A DNA stretch of 64,000 bases from JBHJGM01 sp050331815 (GTDB lineage Bacteria > Verrucomicrobiota > Verrucomicrobiia > Opitutales > JBHJGM01): contig JBHJGM010000002.1 of the NCBI GenBank assembly GCA_050331815.1, positions 1 to 64,000 of the forward strand, given 5' to 3'. Shown one piece after another: positions 55,379 to 64,000 of this stretch (positions within the stretch are counted from its first letter, which is position 1; each line of letters opens with the position of its first letter). Position numbers and translations under genes: made by a program. The notes below the pieces were generated by a model that was not told the origin of the DNA, ran no database searches, and saw only the letters and a program-made list of their open reading frames with translations.

Positions 55379-57130
55379 TCAGCGCGCGCGGTTCCAGGCC
55401 GAGACGAGGGCTTTCAATCCGGCCTGCTCGATGGACGGATCGCGACCGGCTCCCCAGACTTTCCGGCCATCGCTGAGGCGTTCGATCTGGATGTAGGCCG
55501 CGCTGTCGACGGCCGAGCCCTGGCCGATGGCGTGGCTACGGTAGTCGGTCAGCTTAAAGTCTTTCAGGCCAAAATTTTCGAGCGCGTGGACGAAGGCGTT
55601 GATCGGTCCGTTGCCGGTGCCTTCGATCGTCGCCTCGGTACCGTTGTGGCGGATCTGCGCGCGGCAGGCGGTGACCTTGTCGGGCGGGTGGCCGACTTCG
55701 AGCTGGTGGTCGATCAGGGCTAGGGGCTCCGCACGGTTGACGAAGTCCTCCTGGAAGAAGGTCAACACCTCGGCGGAGGTGAGTTCGCGGCTCTGGGCGT
55801 CGGCAAAATTCCAGACGTCCGCGCCGACCTCCGGTGCCATCGTTTTCGGCAGGTCCCAACCGTAATCGCGTTCGAGCACGTAGGCGACGCCCCCCTTGCC
55901 ACTTTGGGAGTTGATGCGAACGATCGCCTCGTAAGTGCGCCCGAGGTCGCACGGATCGATCGTCAGGTAGGGAACTTCCCAGAGCCCACCTCCCTCGCCC
56001 GAGCCGTCCGCATTACCAGCGCCGGAACCAAGGCCCGAGCCGTTGGCCTTCGCCCGGTCCATTCCTTTTTTGATGGCGTCCTGATGCGAGCCCGAGAAGG
56101 CCGTGAAGACGAGCTCACCCGAATAGGGCCAGCGTGCGTGGACATCCATCCGCGTCGTGCGTTCATAAATCTCGCGAATGCGATCGAGGTTTTGGAAGTT
56201 TAGGCCAGGGTCGATGCCCTGGCTGAAAAAGTTCAAGGCGACGATCACGATGTCGAGGTTGCCGGTGCGCTCGCCGTTGCCAAAGAGGGTGCCCTCGACG
56301 CGGTCGGCGCCAGCGAGCAAGCCCAGCTCCGTCGCCGCGATACCGGTGCCGCGGTCGTTGTGCGTGTGCAGGGAGATGATGGCCTGCGCGCGCCGGGAGA
56401 GGTGGCGGCAGAACCACTCGATCTGATCGGCGTGCACGTTGGGCGTGTGGTACTCAACGGTGGCCGGCAGATTCAAAATGATGCGATCGTCGGCGGGGGA
56501 TTCCGGATTGGCGGGCGCGGCAGCGTCGTTGAACCAGGCGTCCATAACTGCCTCGCAGACCTGCAGGGCAAACTCCGGCTCGGTGTCGGAAAAGCTCTCG
56601 GGCGAATATTGAAAGCGCACGCGGGTGTTCGGGACCGTGGGCACCAGCTCGCGGACCAGCTGGGTGCCGTCGGTGGCGATCTTTTGAATATCCGCACGAC
56701 TGGCACCGCCAAAGGTGACCACGCGCTGCAGTGCGCTGGTCGAGTTGTAGAGGTGAACAATGGCCGTGTGCGCACCCTCGATGGCCTCAAAGCTGCGGCG
56801 GATGAGGTGCTCGCGCGCCTGGGTAAGGATCTGCACGTGCACGTCGGGCGGGATGCGGCCCTCCTCAATCAGGCGTCGGCAGAAGCGAAATTCTGTCTCG
56901 CTGGCCGAGGGGAAGCCGATCTCGATTTCCTTGAAGCCGATGGCCACGAGCAGGTCGAACAGCTCGAGCTTTTCGTCGACGGTCATGGGAATGGGCAGCG
57001 CCTGGTTACCGTCGCGCAGATCGACGCTGCACCAGTAGGGCGCTTGCTGGAGCGTGCGGTTGGGCCATTGCCGGTCGGGTAAATTGACCACCGGGCGCGG
57101 GCGGTATTTTTTCAATAATTGGGCGTTCAT
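55379..57130 (-). CDS. leuA: 2-isopropylmalate synthase (long LeuA2 type)
   Basis: 583-residue first enzyme of leucine biosynthesis, joining acetyl-CoA and 2-ketoisovalerate. The N-terminal CSVDLRDGNQALPIPM and the metal/substrate barrel IEIGFPSASETEF, LHTHNDRGTGIAATELGLL, VEGTLFGNGERTGN are intact. A C-terminal LeuA regulatory domain gives leucine feedback control. The insert around residues 363-382 is Gly/Ser/Asn-rich (NGSGLGSGAG) and probably a flexible loop. The length and N-terminus match the LeuA2 form of actinobacteria and yeast rather than the shorter LeuA1. ATG 57130. Confidence 0.95.
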   Translation of the reverse strand: MNAQLLKKYRPRPVVNLPDRQWPNRTLQQAPYWCSVDLRDGNQALPIPMTVDEKLELFDLLVAIGFKEIEIGFPSASETEFRFCRRLIEEGRIPPDVHVQILTQAREHLIRRSFEAIEGAHTAIVHLYNSTSALQRVVTFGGASRADIQKIATDGTQLVRELVPTVPNTRVRFQYSPESFSDTEPEFALQVCEAVMDAWFNDAAAPANPESPADDRIILNLPATVEYHTPNVHADQIEWFCRHLSRRAQAIISLHTHNDRGTGIAATELGLLAGADRVEGTLFGNGERTGNLDIVIVALNFFSQGIDPGLNFQNLDRIREIYERTTRMDVHARWPYSGELVFTAFSGSHQDAIKKGMDRAKANGSGLGSGAGNADGSGEGGGLWEVPYLTIDPCDLGRTYEAIVRINSQSGKGGVAYVLERDYGWDLPKTMAPEVGADVWNFADAQSRELTSAEVLTFFQEDFVNRAEPLALIDHQLEVGHPPDKVTACRAQIRHNGTEATIEGTGNGPINAFVHALENFGLKDFKLTDYRSHAIGQGSAVDSAAYIQIERLSDGRKVWGAGRDPSIEQAGLKALVSAWNRAR

Positions 57131-57500
57131 GGGCTAAGGGCGTCGCGGAGACGCTGCTCAAATTGTGATCAACAGCTTGCCAGAACGAAGCGAAATTTCC
57201 CACGTTGGTGAGCGGGCAAGCCAAGTGGAGTCGCCTTGTGGGCGGCATTCGAAAATCCGGGCACAGTGGGCCATGGATGCATCGGGAGGCGTATTGTTTT
57301 GAGGGCCGCGCCCGGCCACACCGCATCTTTCCACTCCCCTAGGGGAGCAGCTTTTCCAGCAAGCCCAGAAGCAGGCTGCTCAAACAGTCGGTGTACAACA
57401 TTATTTAAAACATAAACGCTCTTGGCTTCCGCGAGTCAAGTGCGGACCTTGAAGCCTTACCAACGGTTGACGTATCGGTGCGGCGAGCGAAAGCTCAAGC
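57131..57500. other. Divergent leuA / ABC transporter spacer with a 14-bp palindrome
   Basis: A 370-bp intergenic region. A perfect palindrome CTCCCCTAGGGGAG at 57334-57347 lies between the two divergent genes and could be an operator. No leucine-rich leader peptide or T-box is apparent on the leuA side. Confidence 0.4.
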
Positions 57501-59261
57501 ATGGGCACGATTTGGCGCGTCTCGAGTTACCTCTTCAAATACCGCTGGCTGTTTGCCCTGACCCTGCTTCTGGCCGCGCTCTCCACGGCATTTGCGATCC
57601 TGGTCCCGCTGAGCGTGAAGTGGATACTCGAAGGTGTCGAGGCGGCCAGCGGACTGAACAGCTTGCTGGCGGGCGTCGGCCTGCTGGTCGGACTGTACGC
57701 CGCCAGCCAGCTTTTTGACGGGCTGCGCATCCGCGTGAACAACACCTTGGAGCAGCGCGTGTTGATGGACATGCGCTCGGACCTGCACGCCAAGCTGCTG
57801 CGCCTGCCCATCTCCTTTTACGATGCGCGCAAGAGCGGCGAGATTTCCTCCCGCGTGATCGACGACGTCAACAACGTAGAGCGCGCTTTGCTTGACGGCA
57901 CGGAGCAAGGCTCGCGGGCGCTGCTGATGCTGGTGGGCGTGACCGGTGTTCTGTTTTGGCAGGCACCCATGCTGGCGGCCATCGTGTTTTTGCCCGTGCC
58001 GCTGCTGCTGATCTACGGGGTGATTTATTCGAAAGGCTCGCGGCGCGTTTGGAAAAAAGTGCGCGAAGCCTCGGGGGACTTGAACAGCCTGCTCGTCGAG
58101 GATATCCAGGCCAACCGGCTCATCCAGACCTTTGCCCTGCAGGACCGCGAATCGCGGCGTTTCCGAGAGCGCGCGAACCTGCTGAAGGAGCGCACCCTCA
58201 AGGGCATGTACCGGTGGTCGGTCTACAGTCCGGGTACAACCTTCATCACCAACCTGGGCATGGTGGCAGTGATCGGGCTAGGCGGCTGGATGATTCTGGA
58301 CGGCAACAGCGATTTTGGGTTTCCGGAGCTGTTTGCATTCTTTTTTCTGGCTACCATGCTGTATCAGCCCATCGGGATGCTGCATGGCCTCAATCACCTG
58401 ATCGGCCAGGGCAAAGCCTCCGGCGAGCGCGTCTTTGAAATTCTCGACGCCACGGAAACGGTGGTCGACCCGCCCAGCCCGAAACCCATCCCCGCCGGGC
58501 CGCTGGGCGTGGAATTTCGTGACGCCGCCTTTGCCTATCCGGGCCGGCCTGAGGTTTTGGAAAACTTCAACTTGCACCTGCAGCCGGGCAGGGTCACGGC
58601 CTTAGTCGGTCACACCGGAGCCGGCAAGAGCACCGTCGCGAATCTGGCTATGCGCGCTTACGACGCCACGGGCGGGCAGGTCCTGCTCAACGGCCTCGAT
58701 ATTCGCGAGGTGTCGCTGGCAGACCTGCATGACGCGGTTGGGCACGTGGCTCAGGACCCCTTTCTCTTCGAGGGGAGCGTCGAGGATAACCTGCGCTTGG
58801 CCCGCGAGGACGCCACCGAGGCACAGCTGCGAATCGCTCTGGAAAGTGCCTGTGCGCTGGACTTTGTTGACCGCCTGCCTGAGGGCCTGCACACCAACAT
58901 CGGCGAAAAGGGCATCCGCCTGTCCCAGGGAGAAAAGCAGCGTCTGACCATCGCGCGGGTCCTGCTGAAAAATCCGCCCATGGTTATCTTGGACGAAGCC
59001 ACTGCAAGCGTGGACACCATCACCGAGCGCCAGATTCAGGCCGCACTGGAAAACCTGATGCGCGAGCGCACGGTGCTGGTCATCGCCCACCGTTTGTCCA
59101 CCGTTCGTAAAGCCGACTGCATTGTCGTGCTCGAGCGTGGGCAAATCCTTGAGCAAGGTACGCACGCGGAGCTGATCGCCAACAACGGGCGCTACGCGCA
59201 ACTCTGGCGCCATCAGGGCGACGAGTCGCTGGAGGCGACCCTGGCCACGGCTTTGGGCTAG
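57501..59261 (+). CDS. ABC transporter, fused permease-ATPase (MsbA/lipid exporter type)
   Basis: 586-residue half-transporter. A six-helix membrane domain (about 1-310) with the FYDARKSGEISSRVIDDVNN coupling segment precedes the ATPase domain with Walker A GHTGAGKST (about 370), Q-loop HVAQDPFLFEGSV, signature LSQGEKQR, Walker B MVILDEATAS and the H-loop in VIAHRLSTVR. It probably exports lipid or a hydrophobic compound; substrate unassigned. Its TAG stop shares CTAG (59258-59261) with the convergent kinase gene. Confidence 0.92.
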   Translation: MGTIWRVSSYLFKYRWLFALTLLLAALSTAFAILVPLSVKWILEGVEAASGLNSLLAGVGLLVGLYAASQLFDGLRIRVNNTLEQRVLMDMRSDLHAKLLRLPISFYDARKSGEISSRVIDDVNNVERALLDGTEQGSRALLMLVGVTGVLFWQAPMLAAIVFLPVPLLLIYGVIYSKGSRRVWKKVREASGDLNSLLVEDIQANRLIQTFALQDRESRRFRERANLLKERTLKGMYRWSVYSPGTTFITNLGMVAVIGLGGWMILDGNSDFGFPELFAFFFLATMLYQPIGMLHGLNHLIGQGKASGERVFEILDATETVVDPPSPKPIPAGPLGVEFRDAAFAYPGRPEVLENFNLHLQPGRVTALVGHTGAGKSTVANLAMRAYDATGGQVLLNGLDIREVSLADLHDAVGHVAQDPFLFEGSVEDNLRLAREDATEAQLRIALESACALDFVDRLPEGLHTNIGEKGIRLSQGEKQRLTIARVLLKNPPMVILDEATASVDTITERQIQAALENLMRERTVLVIAHRLSTVRKADCIVVLERGQILEQGTHAELIANNGRYAQLWRHQGDESLEATLATALG

Positions 59262-60403
59262 TCGGTGCCGACCGCCATCGGTGCACGGGTGGTCCCTGTT
59301 CTGGTGACCGGTACGCGCAGGATGAAGGTGGTGCCTTCGTGTTCAGAGGAGGTGAAGGTCAGCGAGCCGTCCAGGTATTGCTCGGCGTAGAGCTTGGCGC
59401 TCCAGCAGCCCAGGCCTCGATAACGGCCTTTGGTCGAATGGTAACGCTGGAAAATGTTGAGCATATCGTCAGTCGCAATGCGCTCGGGATTGTTGACGCG
59501 CAGCTCCACCCATTGGTCTTCGTAGCCGTAGGTGACGCGAATCTCGGCAGCGTTCTCGCTGGCTTCGATGGCGTTTTTTATCAGGTTGATGAGGATGCGA
59601 CGTAAAATGACCAGGTCACTCCGCGTGATGACTGGGGTAATGCTCGGCGTAAGGTTGAGTACCTTCGTCGTGGCCTCGGGGTAGGCGGCTACAGTGGCCA
59701 GGGCGTCGCTGGCGATCCGGCCCATGTCGACGGTTTCCTGATTGGCCGAAAATTCGGGCCGCTCGATGTGTGAGAGCATCTGCTGGGTCGCGATTTCCTC
59801 CTCCAGCAGGATGGCCTGCCGCTGAATGAAGTACTTCAGTTCGGATGGATCGGATTCGTAGACCTGGGTCAGGTGGTCGACGTTGCGCAGAACGCTGACG
59901 ATGTTTTTCAGGTCGTGGAAAAAGATGTGTTCGAGCTCGTGACGGCGGTACTCGGCACTGACGTCCTGAACAACCACGACCACGTACCTGGCACCCTGAG
60001 CCGTGAACGCGCGTGTGGTGATCCGCAGCGGGGCATCGCGCTTAGAGTCCAGGGCGCAAAAGCGCATGGTCGCACGGCCTGTATCCGCCTCCAGAGCTGC
60101 GAGGATGGAGGTTTTCAACTCGCAGCTGTTGCAGTGCGCGTCATTGCCACAGCCAAAGCTGGACAGGTCTGCAAAGCGGCACCCCAGCAAGTCGCCCGGC
60201 TGTAGCGGCGCCAACTCGTTAAGCATGGGCAGCCCGCGTTCGGTGAGCAGGTTGTGATTGGCCGCCACCACGTTCATGTCAGCGTCCAGGATAAACGTCG
60301 CCAGCATGTTCTCGCCCAGGGCGACCTGTACTTCGGGGTGGCCCAGCAGGGCTTCGGCACCTTGATTAAAAATTTCCGGGGTCTGCTTATCGAGGTCGCG
60401 CAT
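59258..60403 (-). CDS. PAS-containing sensor histidine kinase with a Cys cluster
   Basis: 381-residue soluble kinase. An N-terminal PAS domain (about 30-150) carries Cys75, Cys85, Cys91 and Cys94 (FGCGNDAHCNSC), a cluster that might bind metal or an Fe-S centre or sense redox. The phospho-acceptor region FFHDLKNIVS (His163) and catalytic domain (LINLIKNAIEASE, RGLGCWSAKLYAEQYL) follow. No membrane segments and no response regulator nearby. ATG 60403 was chosen over TTG 60406. It overlaps the ABC gene by 4 bp at the stops. Confidence 0.85.
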   Translation of the reverse strand: MRDLDKQTPEIFNQGAEALLGHPEVQVALGENMLATFILDADMNVVAANHNLLTERGLPMLNELAPLQPGDLLGCRFADLSSFGCGNDAHCNSCELKTSILAALEADTGRATMRFCALDSKRDAPLRITTRAFTAQGARYVVVVVQDVSAEYRRHELEHIFFHDLKNIVSVLRNVDHLTQVYESDPSELKYFIQRQAILLEEEIATQQMLSHIERPEFSANQETVDMGRIASDALATVAAYPEATTKVLNLTPSITPVITRSDLVILRRILINLIKNAIEASENAAEIRVTYGYEDQWVELRVNNPERIATDDMLNIFQRYHSTKGRYRGLGCWSAKLYAEQYLDGSLTFTSSEHEGTTFILRVPVTRTGTTRAPMAVGTD

Positions 60404-60777
60404 CAAGAAAACGAACGGTGCCGGTGATTGAGAACGGAAGGATTCCGTATCCTACATCGGATATCTGTATTTGGAGCTTAACACGGTAGTGACGTGTGTC
60501 CGTATCTCCCGATCCAGCTGACATGCAACGCACTTGCGGGCTCTTCACGCATTTTTTCCACAACAAAGAACGCGGGAGGCAGGCAGGATTCAGACTTTTT
60601 CACACGCACGGCCCGGAACCCATCGGTGGCGTTTCCTGTCGAGTGAGTTCGTCTGCTCAAAAGCTTTTGCCTTGGGCCCGTCCGTTTTGGCCAGACAGGT
60701 GATATCTTTACATGTGCGCGGTTTTCCCTCCGCCTGCCGCGCTTGTCTTCCCACCACGAATTCAGTAGAATCTGATT
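60404..60777. other. Divergent kinase / SHD1-gene spacer
   Basis: A 374-bp region. Besides the plus-strand promoter at 60743-60771, no gene or strong structure is seen. Confidence 0.4.
60743..60771 (+). promoter_or_regulatory. Promoter with leaderless spacing
   Basis: TTGTCT (60743-60748), an ideal 17-nt spacer and TAGAAT (60766-60771). Transcription starting 7 nt later falls on the A of ATG 60778, so a leaderless mRNA is predicted. Confidence 0.6.
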
Positions 60778-61629
60778 ATGTTCAGGATCATCACCATCGG
60801 TCTGGTCATGCTGTCAGGCATCTGCCTGCAGGGTGCGTTGGTGGATGAGGTAGAAACCTTGCCCGAGACGCCGCCCGCACTGGCACCGGTTACGACTCCG
60901 GAAGCGGCCAGCCCAAATTTATCCAGCGCATGGCTCTCGCTGACCAGTCCCGATGGCGAGGTCATCCAGGCGCGGATCCATGATTATTCGCCGAAGAACC
61001 AAAGCGTTCGTTTGTTTCTTCAGAACAATCCGAGGAACCTCGTCACCGCTTCGCTCGCTCATTTTTCCGAGGGCTCGCGCCAGATCATTCGCGACTGGCA
61101 CAACCGGCGCATCATCCAGCGGGAACTGCGCTTTAACCGCGACCGGGAAGCCGGCAAGCGCCGCGATCTGCTCTTTGTCACGTACCCGTTTTCCCTGCGC
61201 AACAACACGTTTCACACCATGCGCGACATCGAGGTGCGTTACGTGGTCGATACCGAACTGCACTCGGTCGAGCAGTACCGTCTCGTCGGACCTTACGAAC
61301 GCGAGCGCCAGATGGGTATCTTCTTCATCCCGGAATTAAAGGATGGCGGGCGCTGGGAGCAGCGAACCGAGGCAGTCGTTCTGCGCGAGTACTTGTTTGA
61401 GCGGGTGAAAACCCGCTACGTGGATGGTTTCCCGGTTTCCGAAATCGACCAGAAATCACGCCGGGAGCGCATTCGCGGAAAATGGTTCGGCATCTATTAT
61501 CGTGGCGAGCTGCTCCAAGAGTATTCCGACCCGGACGCCTTTGCCCCCATCGGTCGGGAGCTGGCGGCGGAAATCGAAGCAGCGCCGGTCGAAGGCGCGC
61601 TGTCGGCCAGAGGTAGCGGACCCTTTTAG
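60778..61629 (+). CDS. Exported SHD1-domain-like protein
   Basis: 283-residue protein with a short signal peptide (about 1-20). An SHD1/SLA1-homology-like beta domain (about 50-107, SAWLSLTSPDGEVIQARIH to LAHFSEGSRQIIRDW) of the kind abundant in Planctomycetes and Verrucomicrobia follows, then a second beta-rich region (about 110-250). Function unknown. The start is set by the signal peptide and the leaderless promoter immediately upstream. Confidence 0.65.
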   Translation: MFRIITIGLVMLSGICLQGALVDEVETLPETPPALAPVTTPEAASPNLSSAWLSLTSPDGEVIQARIHDYSPKNQSVRLFLQNNPRNLVTASLAHFSEGSRQIIRDWHNRRIIQRELRFNRDREAGKRRDLLFVTYPFSLRNNTFHTMRDIEVRYVVDTELHSVEQYRLVGPYERERQMGIFFIPELKDGGRWEQRTEAVVLREYLFERVKTRYVDGFPVSEIDQKSRRERIRGKWFGIYYRGELLQEYSDPDAFAPIGRELAAEIEAAPVEGALSARGSGPF

Positions 61630-61703
61630 GACGAGTTCGTAAGAAAGGCGCAGTGGGCCCCGGGGAGTGCTACGTGCCGTTGCTTTCGATGGTTGCGGGA
61701 GGC

Positions 61704-62618
61704 CTAGGCACGTTGTGGCGTTCGGATGCGCGTCTGCACCCACGCGGTGATGTGCTGCAGCACGTCCTCGGTCAACGGGTCGTAGAGCAAGAGGTGGCAG
61801 GCTTCGGGCCAGCAGCGAAACTCACGTTGCGGCGTGCCCCAGCTTTCGAAAAAACGGCGGCTGTCCACCTCGTTGATGAAGAGGTCGCGTCCCGCGCACA
61901 GTTGCAGCAGCGGAATCTGTAGCTGCTGGGCGGCGGCAGGCGTGGCCTCCACCAGTTTCCACACGTTGCCCAGAAAGCGTAGCGAGAAGCGCTGAAGCCG
62001 GTGCGGCGCATTTTCCATGCGCTTGCGGTGGTCCTCTTGGCGACAGACGGGTTCGATCTGCTGCTCCGAATTTTTGCGCTTGCGGGTGAACATGCCCGGA
62101 CGGAGCCGCAACCTGGGAAACAGATCGATCAGCAACTGGGTCAGCCGCAACTGCCGCGGGTTGAGATTGAGCTTCACGTAGGGCACCGGGGCCAGCAGCA
62201 GGATGCCGTTGGCCTGAGCCAGCACGCTTTGCGGCTGAGCGGCGGTCACCGTCAGGACGGAGGCCCCCAGGCTTTCGCCAACCAGAAGCAGCGGGGTTTC
62301 CGGACCGCATGCGTGCACGTGCCGGGTGAACGCTTCCACATCGTCCAGCCACTGCTGCACCGAATTGAAATGACCACGCAGCCGCCGGATTGGGTCGCAG
62401 CCCTGTCCCCGCAGGTTGAGCGCCCAGGTTTCGCCTCCTAGCGTAGCCAGGCGTTGGGCGAGCGGCTCAAAGTCACCGCCCCAGCCACCGAGTCCGTGGA
62501 TGGCGACGACTCGGAATTGCGTTGGTTCGCCTGAGGGCGGCCGCCAGCGCATTAATGGGAACCGGCGCTCATCTGGCGCAGTCCAAAGTTCGGTCGTTGC
62601 GGAAAGAGGCTCGGGCAC
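61704..62618 (-). CDS. Alpha/beta hydrolase, monoacylglycerol-lipase-like
   Basis: 304-residue hydrolase. VVAIHGLGGWGGDFEPLA (oxyanion region), nucleophile elbow GESLG (Ser116), CAGRDLFI (acid) and PEACHLLLYD (His) form the triad. There is no signal peptide. The substrate is likely a lipid or small ester. GTG 62618 is the apparent start. It is convergent with the SHD1 gene, 74 bp between stops. Confidence 0.82.
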   Translation of the reverse strand: MPEPLSATTELWTAPDERRFPLMRWRPPSGEPTQFRVVAIHGLGGWGGDFEPLAQRLATLGGETWALNLRGQGCDPIRRLRGHFNSVQQWLDDVEAFTRHVHACGPETPLLLVGESLGASVLTVTAAQPQSVLAQANGILLLAPVPYVKLNLNPRQLRLTQLLIDLFPRLRLRPGMFTRKRKNSEQQIEPVCRQEDHRKRMENAPHRLQRFSLRFLGNVWKLVEATPAAAQQLQIPLLQLCAGRDLFINEVDSRRFFESWGTPQREFRCWPEACHLLLYDPLTEDVLQHITAWVQTRIRTPQRA

Positions 62619-63007
62619 GCGATTGGATGAACAAAGGGCCTTTGCACCGCAGGGGCAAGCGTGCGCTTGGCTTTGCCAGGGAGCCGATTTCGCGTTTCCG
62701 GATGCGATTCAGGGACTACGGAAGCCCGCCTTTTGTCTCTTTCTAGTGATAAATTTACAAGTTATTGACCCTTAATTGATAGGGGAATCCCGTACATAGG
62801 CCCTTATCTTGGTGAAAAGGCTCAGGTTTGCTTGCTGAGAAGCGACAATACGTTAAGATTACCAATGCTGCAGGAGTGGCTCTGGTATGCATCTGTCAGA
62901 AACCCCACGACAGTTTTTCCGCCCCGAGACGAACCCCCGCGGCTTCTGTCCGACCTCCCTTGGGTCGCTTAGATGAGGCAGTCGTTGCAACCCACCCCTA
63001 AAAACCC
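62619..63007. other. Intergenic region upstream of the second Fur-like gene
   Basis: 389 bp. A short hairpin-like CCCTTA...TAGGGG lies near 62770-62784. TTGCTG/TAAGAT with a 16-nt gap near 62833-62860 is a weak promoter candidate. No clear 7-1-7 Fur box was found. Confidence 0.4.
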
Positions 63008-63466
63008 GTGAAAGAACAACGTGATACCCGCCAGCGTAAGGCGATCAAATTTGCCTTTGCCCATGGCAACCGTCCGCTCAGCCCGAAAGAAGTTTTGGAG
63101 CTTGCGAGCGCCCAGGTGCCCAACCTCGGCATCGCCACCGTTTACCGCAACATCAAGGGCATGGTCGAACAGGGAGAACTCGAAGTTGTCGAGCTTCCTG
63201 GCCAGGCCCCGCGTTACTGCCTGCCCAACGGCAACAAGCAGGCGCCGCTGATTGTTTGCGAGCGCACCGACCGTGTGTTCCAACTCAAGGATCAGGACGT
63301 GAGCGTTCAACTGCCGGATCTGCCCGAAGGCTTCAAGCTCAAGCGCGCCGAAATTTTCCTCTACGGCGAATTTGCAGAAGAAACCGCCGAGGCTCCGCGC
63401 CCCGAGCCGGCTCATCCGCGTAACGGCAACGGGTTTCACCCGACGCCCGCCTTCATGCGCAGCTAA
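63008..63466 (+). CDS. Fur-family-like regulator lacking the usual metal ligands
   Basis: 152-residue protein with a clear Fur-type winged helix (TRQRKAIKFAF, LSPKEVLELASAQVPNLGIATVYR, NIKGMVEQGELEVV). The dimerisation/sensor half is eroded: the HHHHF-x-C segment reads KQAPLIVCERTDRVFQL, leaving Cys84 but none of the histidines. The C-terminal tail is Pro/Asn-rich with two His. It may be metal-independent or sense metal differently. GTG 63008 is the start. It faces a metal ABC permease gene across a terminator, hinting at a zinc or manganese regulon. Confidence 0.75.
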   Translation: MKEQRDTRQRKAIKFAFAHGNRPLSPKEVLELASAQVPNLGIATVYRNIKGMVEQGELEVVELPGQAPRYCLPNGNKQAPLIVCERTDRVFQLKDQDVSVQLPDLPEGFKLKRAEIFLYGEFAEETAEAPRPEPAHPRNGNGFHPTPAFMRS

Positions 63467-63495
63467 AGACCGGGCCCGTTTTTGCCCTGACTTTC

Positions 63496-63536
63496 TGAAA
63501 AACTCCGGCGGTCTACAGCCCGTCGGAGTTTTTTTA
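63496..63536. terminator. Bidirectional intrinsic terminator
   Basis: AACTCCG pairs with CGGAGTT around an internal GCGG...GCCCGT region, with T-runs on both strands. It separates the convergent Fur-like and permease genes. Confidence 0.8.
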
Positions 63537-63548
63537 TGGCCGGGTGTT

Positions 63549-64000
63549 TCAGCTGCCGTGCGGCACGCGCTGCGTGGAGGCCGCGCGCCTGAGCTGCGTT
63601 ACCAGCCAGCCCAGGATGAAGCACCCCGCGAGCACCAGCACGACGCAGGCGCCGGTGGGAAAATCCCAGACCACCGACAGGCCGAGCCCGCCCATGGAGC
63701 CGGCGATGGAAAAGCTCGCGGCGAGCACCAGCACCCTGGCCAGCGAGCGCCCAAAGAGGCTGGCTGTTGCGGCGGGTATGATGAGCAGGGCGGTGGTCAG
63801 CAGTGCGCCCATCAGTTTCAGCGCGGAGACCACGCTGGCCGCCGTCAGCAGGAGAATGAGCGCGCGCATCAGGCCCGGACGGGCACCGATCAACGCGCAG
63901 TAGCCGGGGTCGACGGTCGAAAGCTCCAGTTCCTTGTAAAATATGGCGATGGCCAACAAGACGAACAGCGTGATGGCGCCGATCAGCCAAAGGTCCGCCG
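63549..64000 (-). CDS. Metal ABC transporter permease (ZnuB/MntB type), 5'-truncated by window edge
   Basis: The C-terminal 150 residues or so of a polytopic permease. The frame stays open to the last base, so the start lies beyond the window. Family features are FYKELELSTVDPGYCALIGA (coupling region), VVSALKLMGALLTTALLIIPAATAS and the following membrane helices. It belongs to the ZnuB/MntB/FimB class importing zinc, manganese or iron. The neighbouring Fur-like gene suggests metal control. Confidence 0.88.
   Translation of the reverse strand, partial: ADLWLIGAITLFVLLAIAIFYKELELSTVDPGYCALIGARPGLMRALILLLTAASVVSALKLMGALLTTALLIIPAATASLFGRSLARVLVLAASFSIAGSMGGLGLSVVWDFPTGACVVLVLAGCFILGWLVTQLRRAASTQRVPHGS

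Noticed and set aside
57131..57330. Leucine leader peptide or T-box before leuA
   Set aside because: No short frame with clustered leucine codons, no T-box sequence and no terminator-antiterminator pair seen.

Overview
The window is about 60% G+C and gene-dense, with no rRNA, CRISPR array, insertion sequence or phage gene. The gene set suggests a bacterium of the Verrucomicrobia, probably Opitutae. This rests on a chlamydia-like (class Ic-type) ribonucleotide reductase, an SHD1-type secreted protein, Gfo/Idh dehydrogenases with TIM-barrel isomerases, a Cys-type sulfatase and an ECF sigma operon. The assignment is inference, since no phylogenetic marker was compared.

Layout. 1-6.6 kb: the end of a type II NADH dehydrogenase, an exported His-rich cyclophilin, an exported thioredoxin-fold protein, a low-molecular-weight phosphatase-like protein, and a three-gene ECF sigma / membrane protein / exported protein operon. 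7-12 kb: nrdB-nrdA with two NrdR-type boxes upstream. 12-20 kb: sugar catabolism genes, a peroxiredoxin, two small paralogous membrane proteins, a McsA-like protein, a small RNA locus, a sulfatase and two 2-hydroxyacid/ketopantoate-type reductases. 20-31 kb: a large secreted glycosidase-like protein, an O-methyltransferase, a cupin, the feoA-feoB ferrous iron uptake operon with its Cys-rich partner, a lipoprotein, pdxH and a HAD-membrane fusion. 31.9-32.1 kb: a second small RNA locus matching the first. 32-41 kb: a serine hydrolase, a TPMT-like methyltransferase, a Fur/PerR-type regulator and the Fe-S assembly genes sufC-sufB-sufD and sufT, then rpiB. 41-50 kb: a large hybrid histidine kinase, lipoproteins, hflK-hflC, tRNA-Pro(GGG) and rlmN. 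50-64 kb: a dehydrogenase with a secreted partner, an MscS channel, coaC, leuA, an ABC exporter, a PAS histidine kinase, an SHD1 protein, an alpha/beta hydrolase, a second Fur-like regulator and the edge of a metal ABC permease.

Iron and redox handling is the clearest theme: Feo uptake, a Fur/PerR-family regulator with a 7-1-7 inverted repeat over its own promoter, SUF assembly, a peroxiredoxin, a predicted Mn/Fe-type ribonucleotide reductase, and a second degenerate Fur-like protein next to a metal permease.

The most interesting observation is a pair of about 105-120 nt intergenic transcription units (16616-16722 on + and 31928-32049 on -). Each has a predicted promoter and an intrinsic terminator. 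They share an identical 12-nt block and an identical 8-nt block separated by exactly 15 nt in both, plus a matching small hairpin. This looks like a two-copy small RNA family. A second pattern is that several genes have a -10 hexamer only 4-8 nt before the start codon, which predicts leaderless mRNAs.
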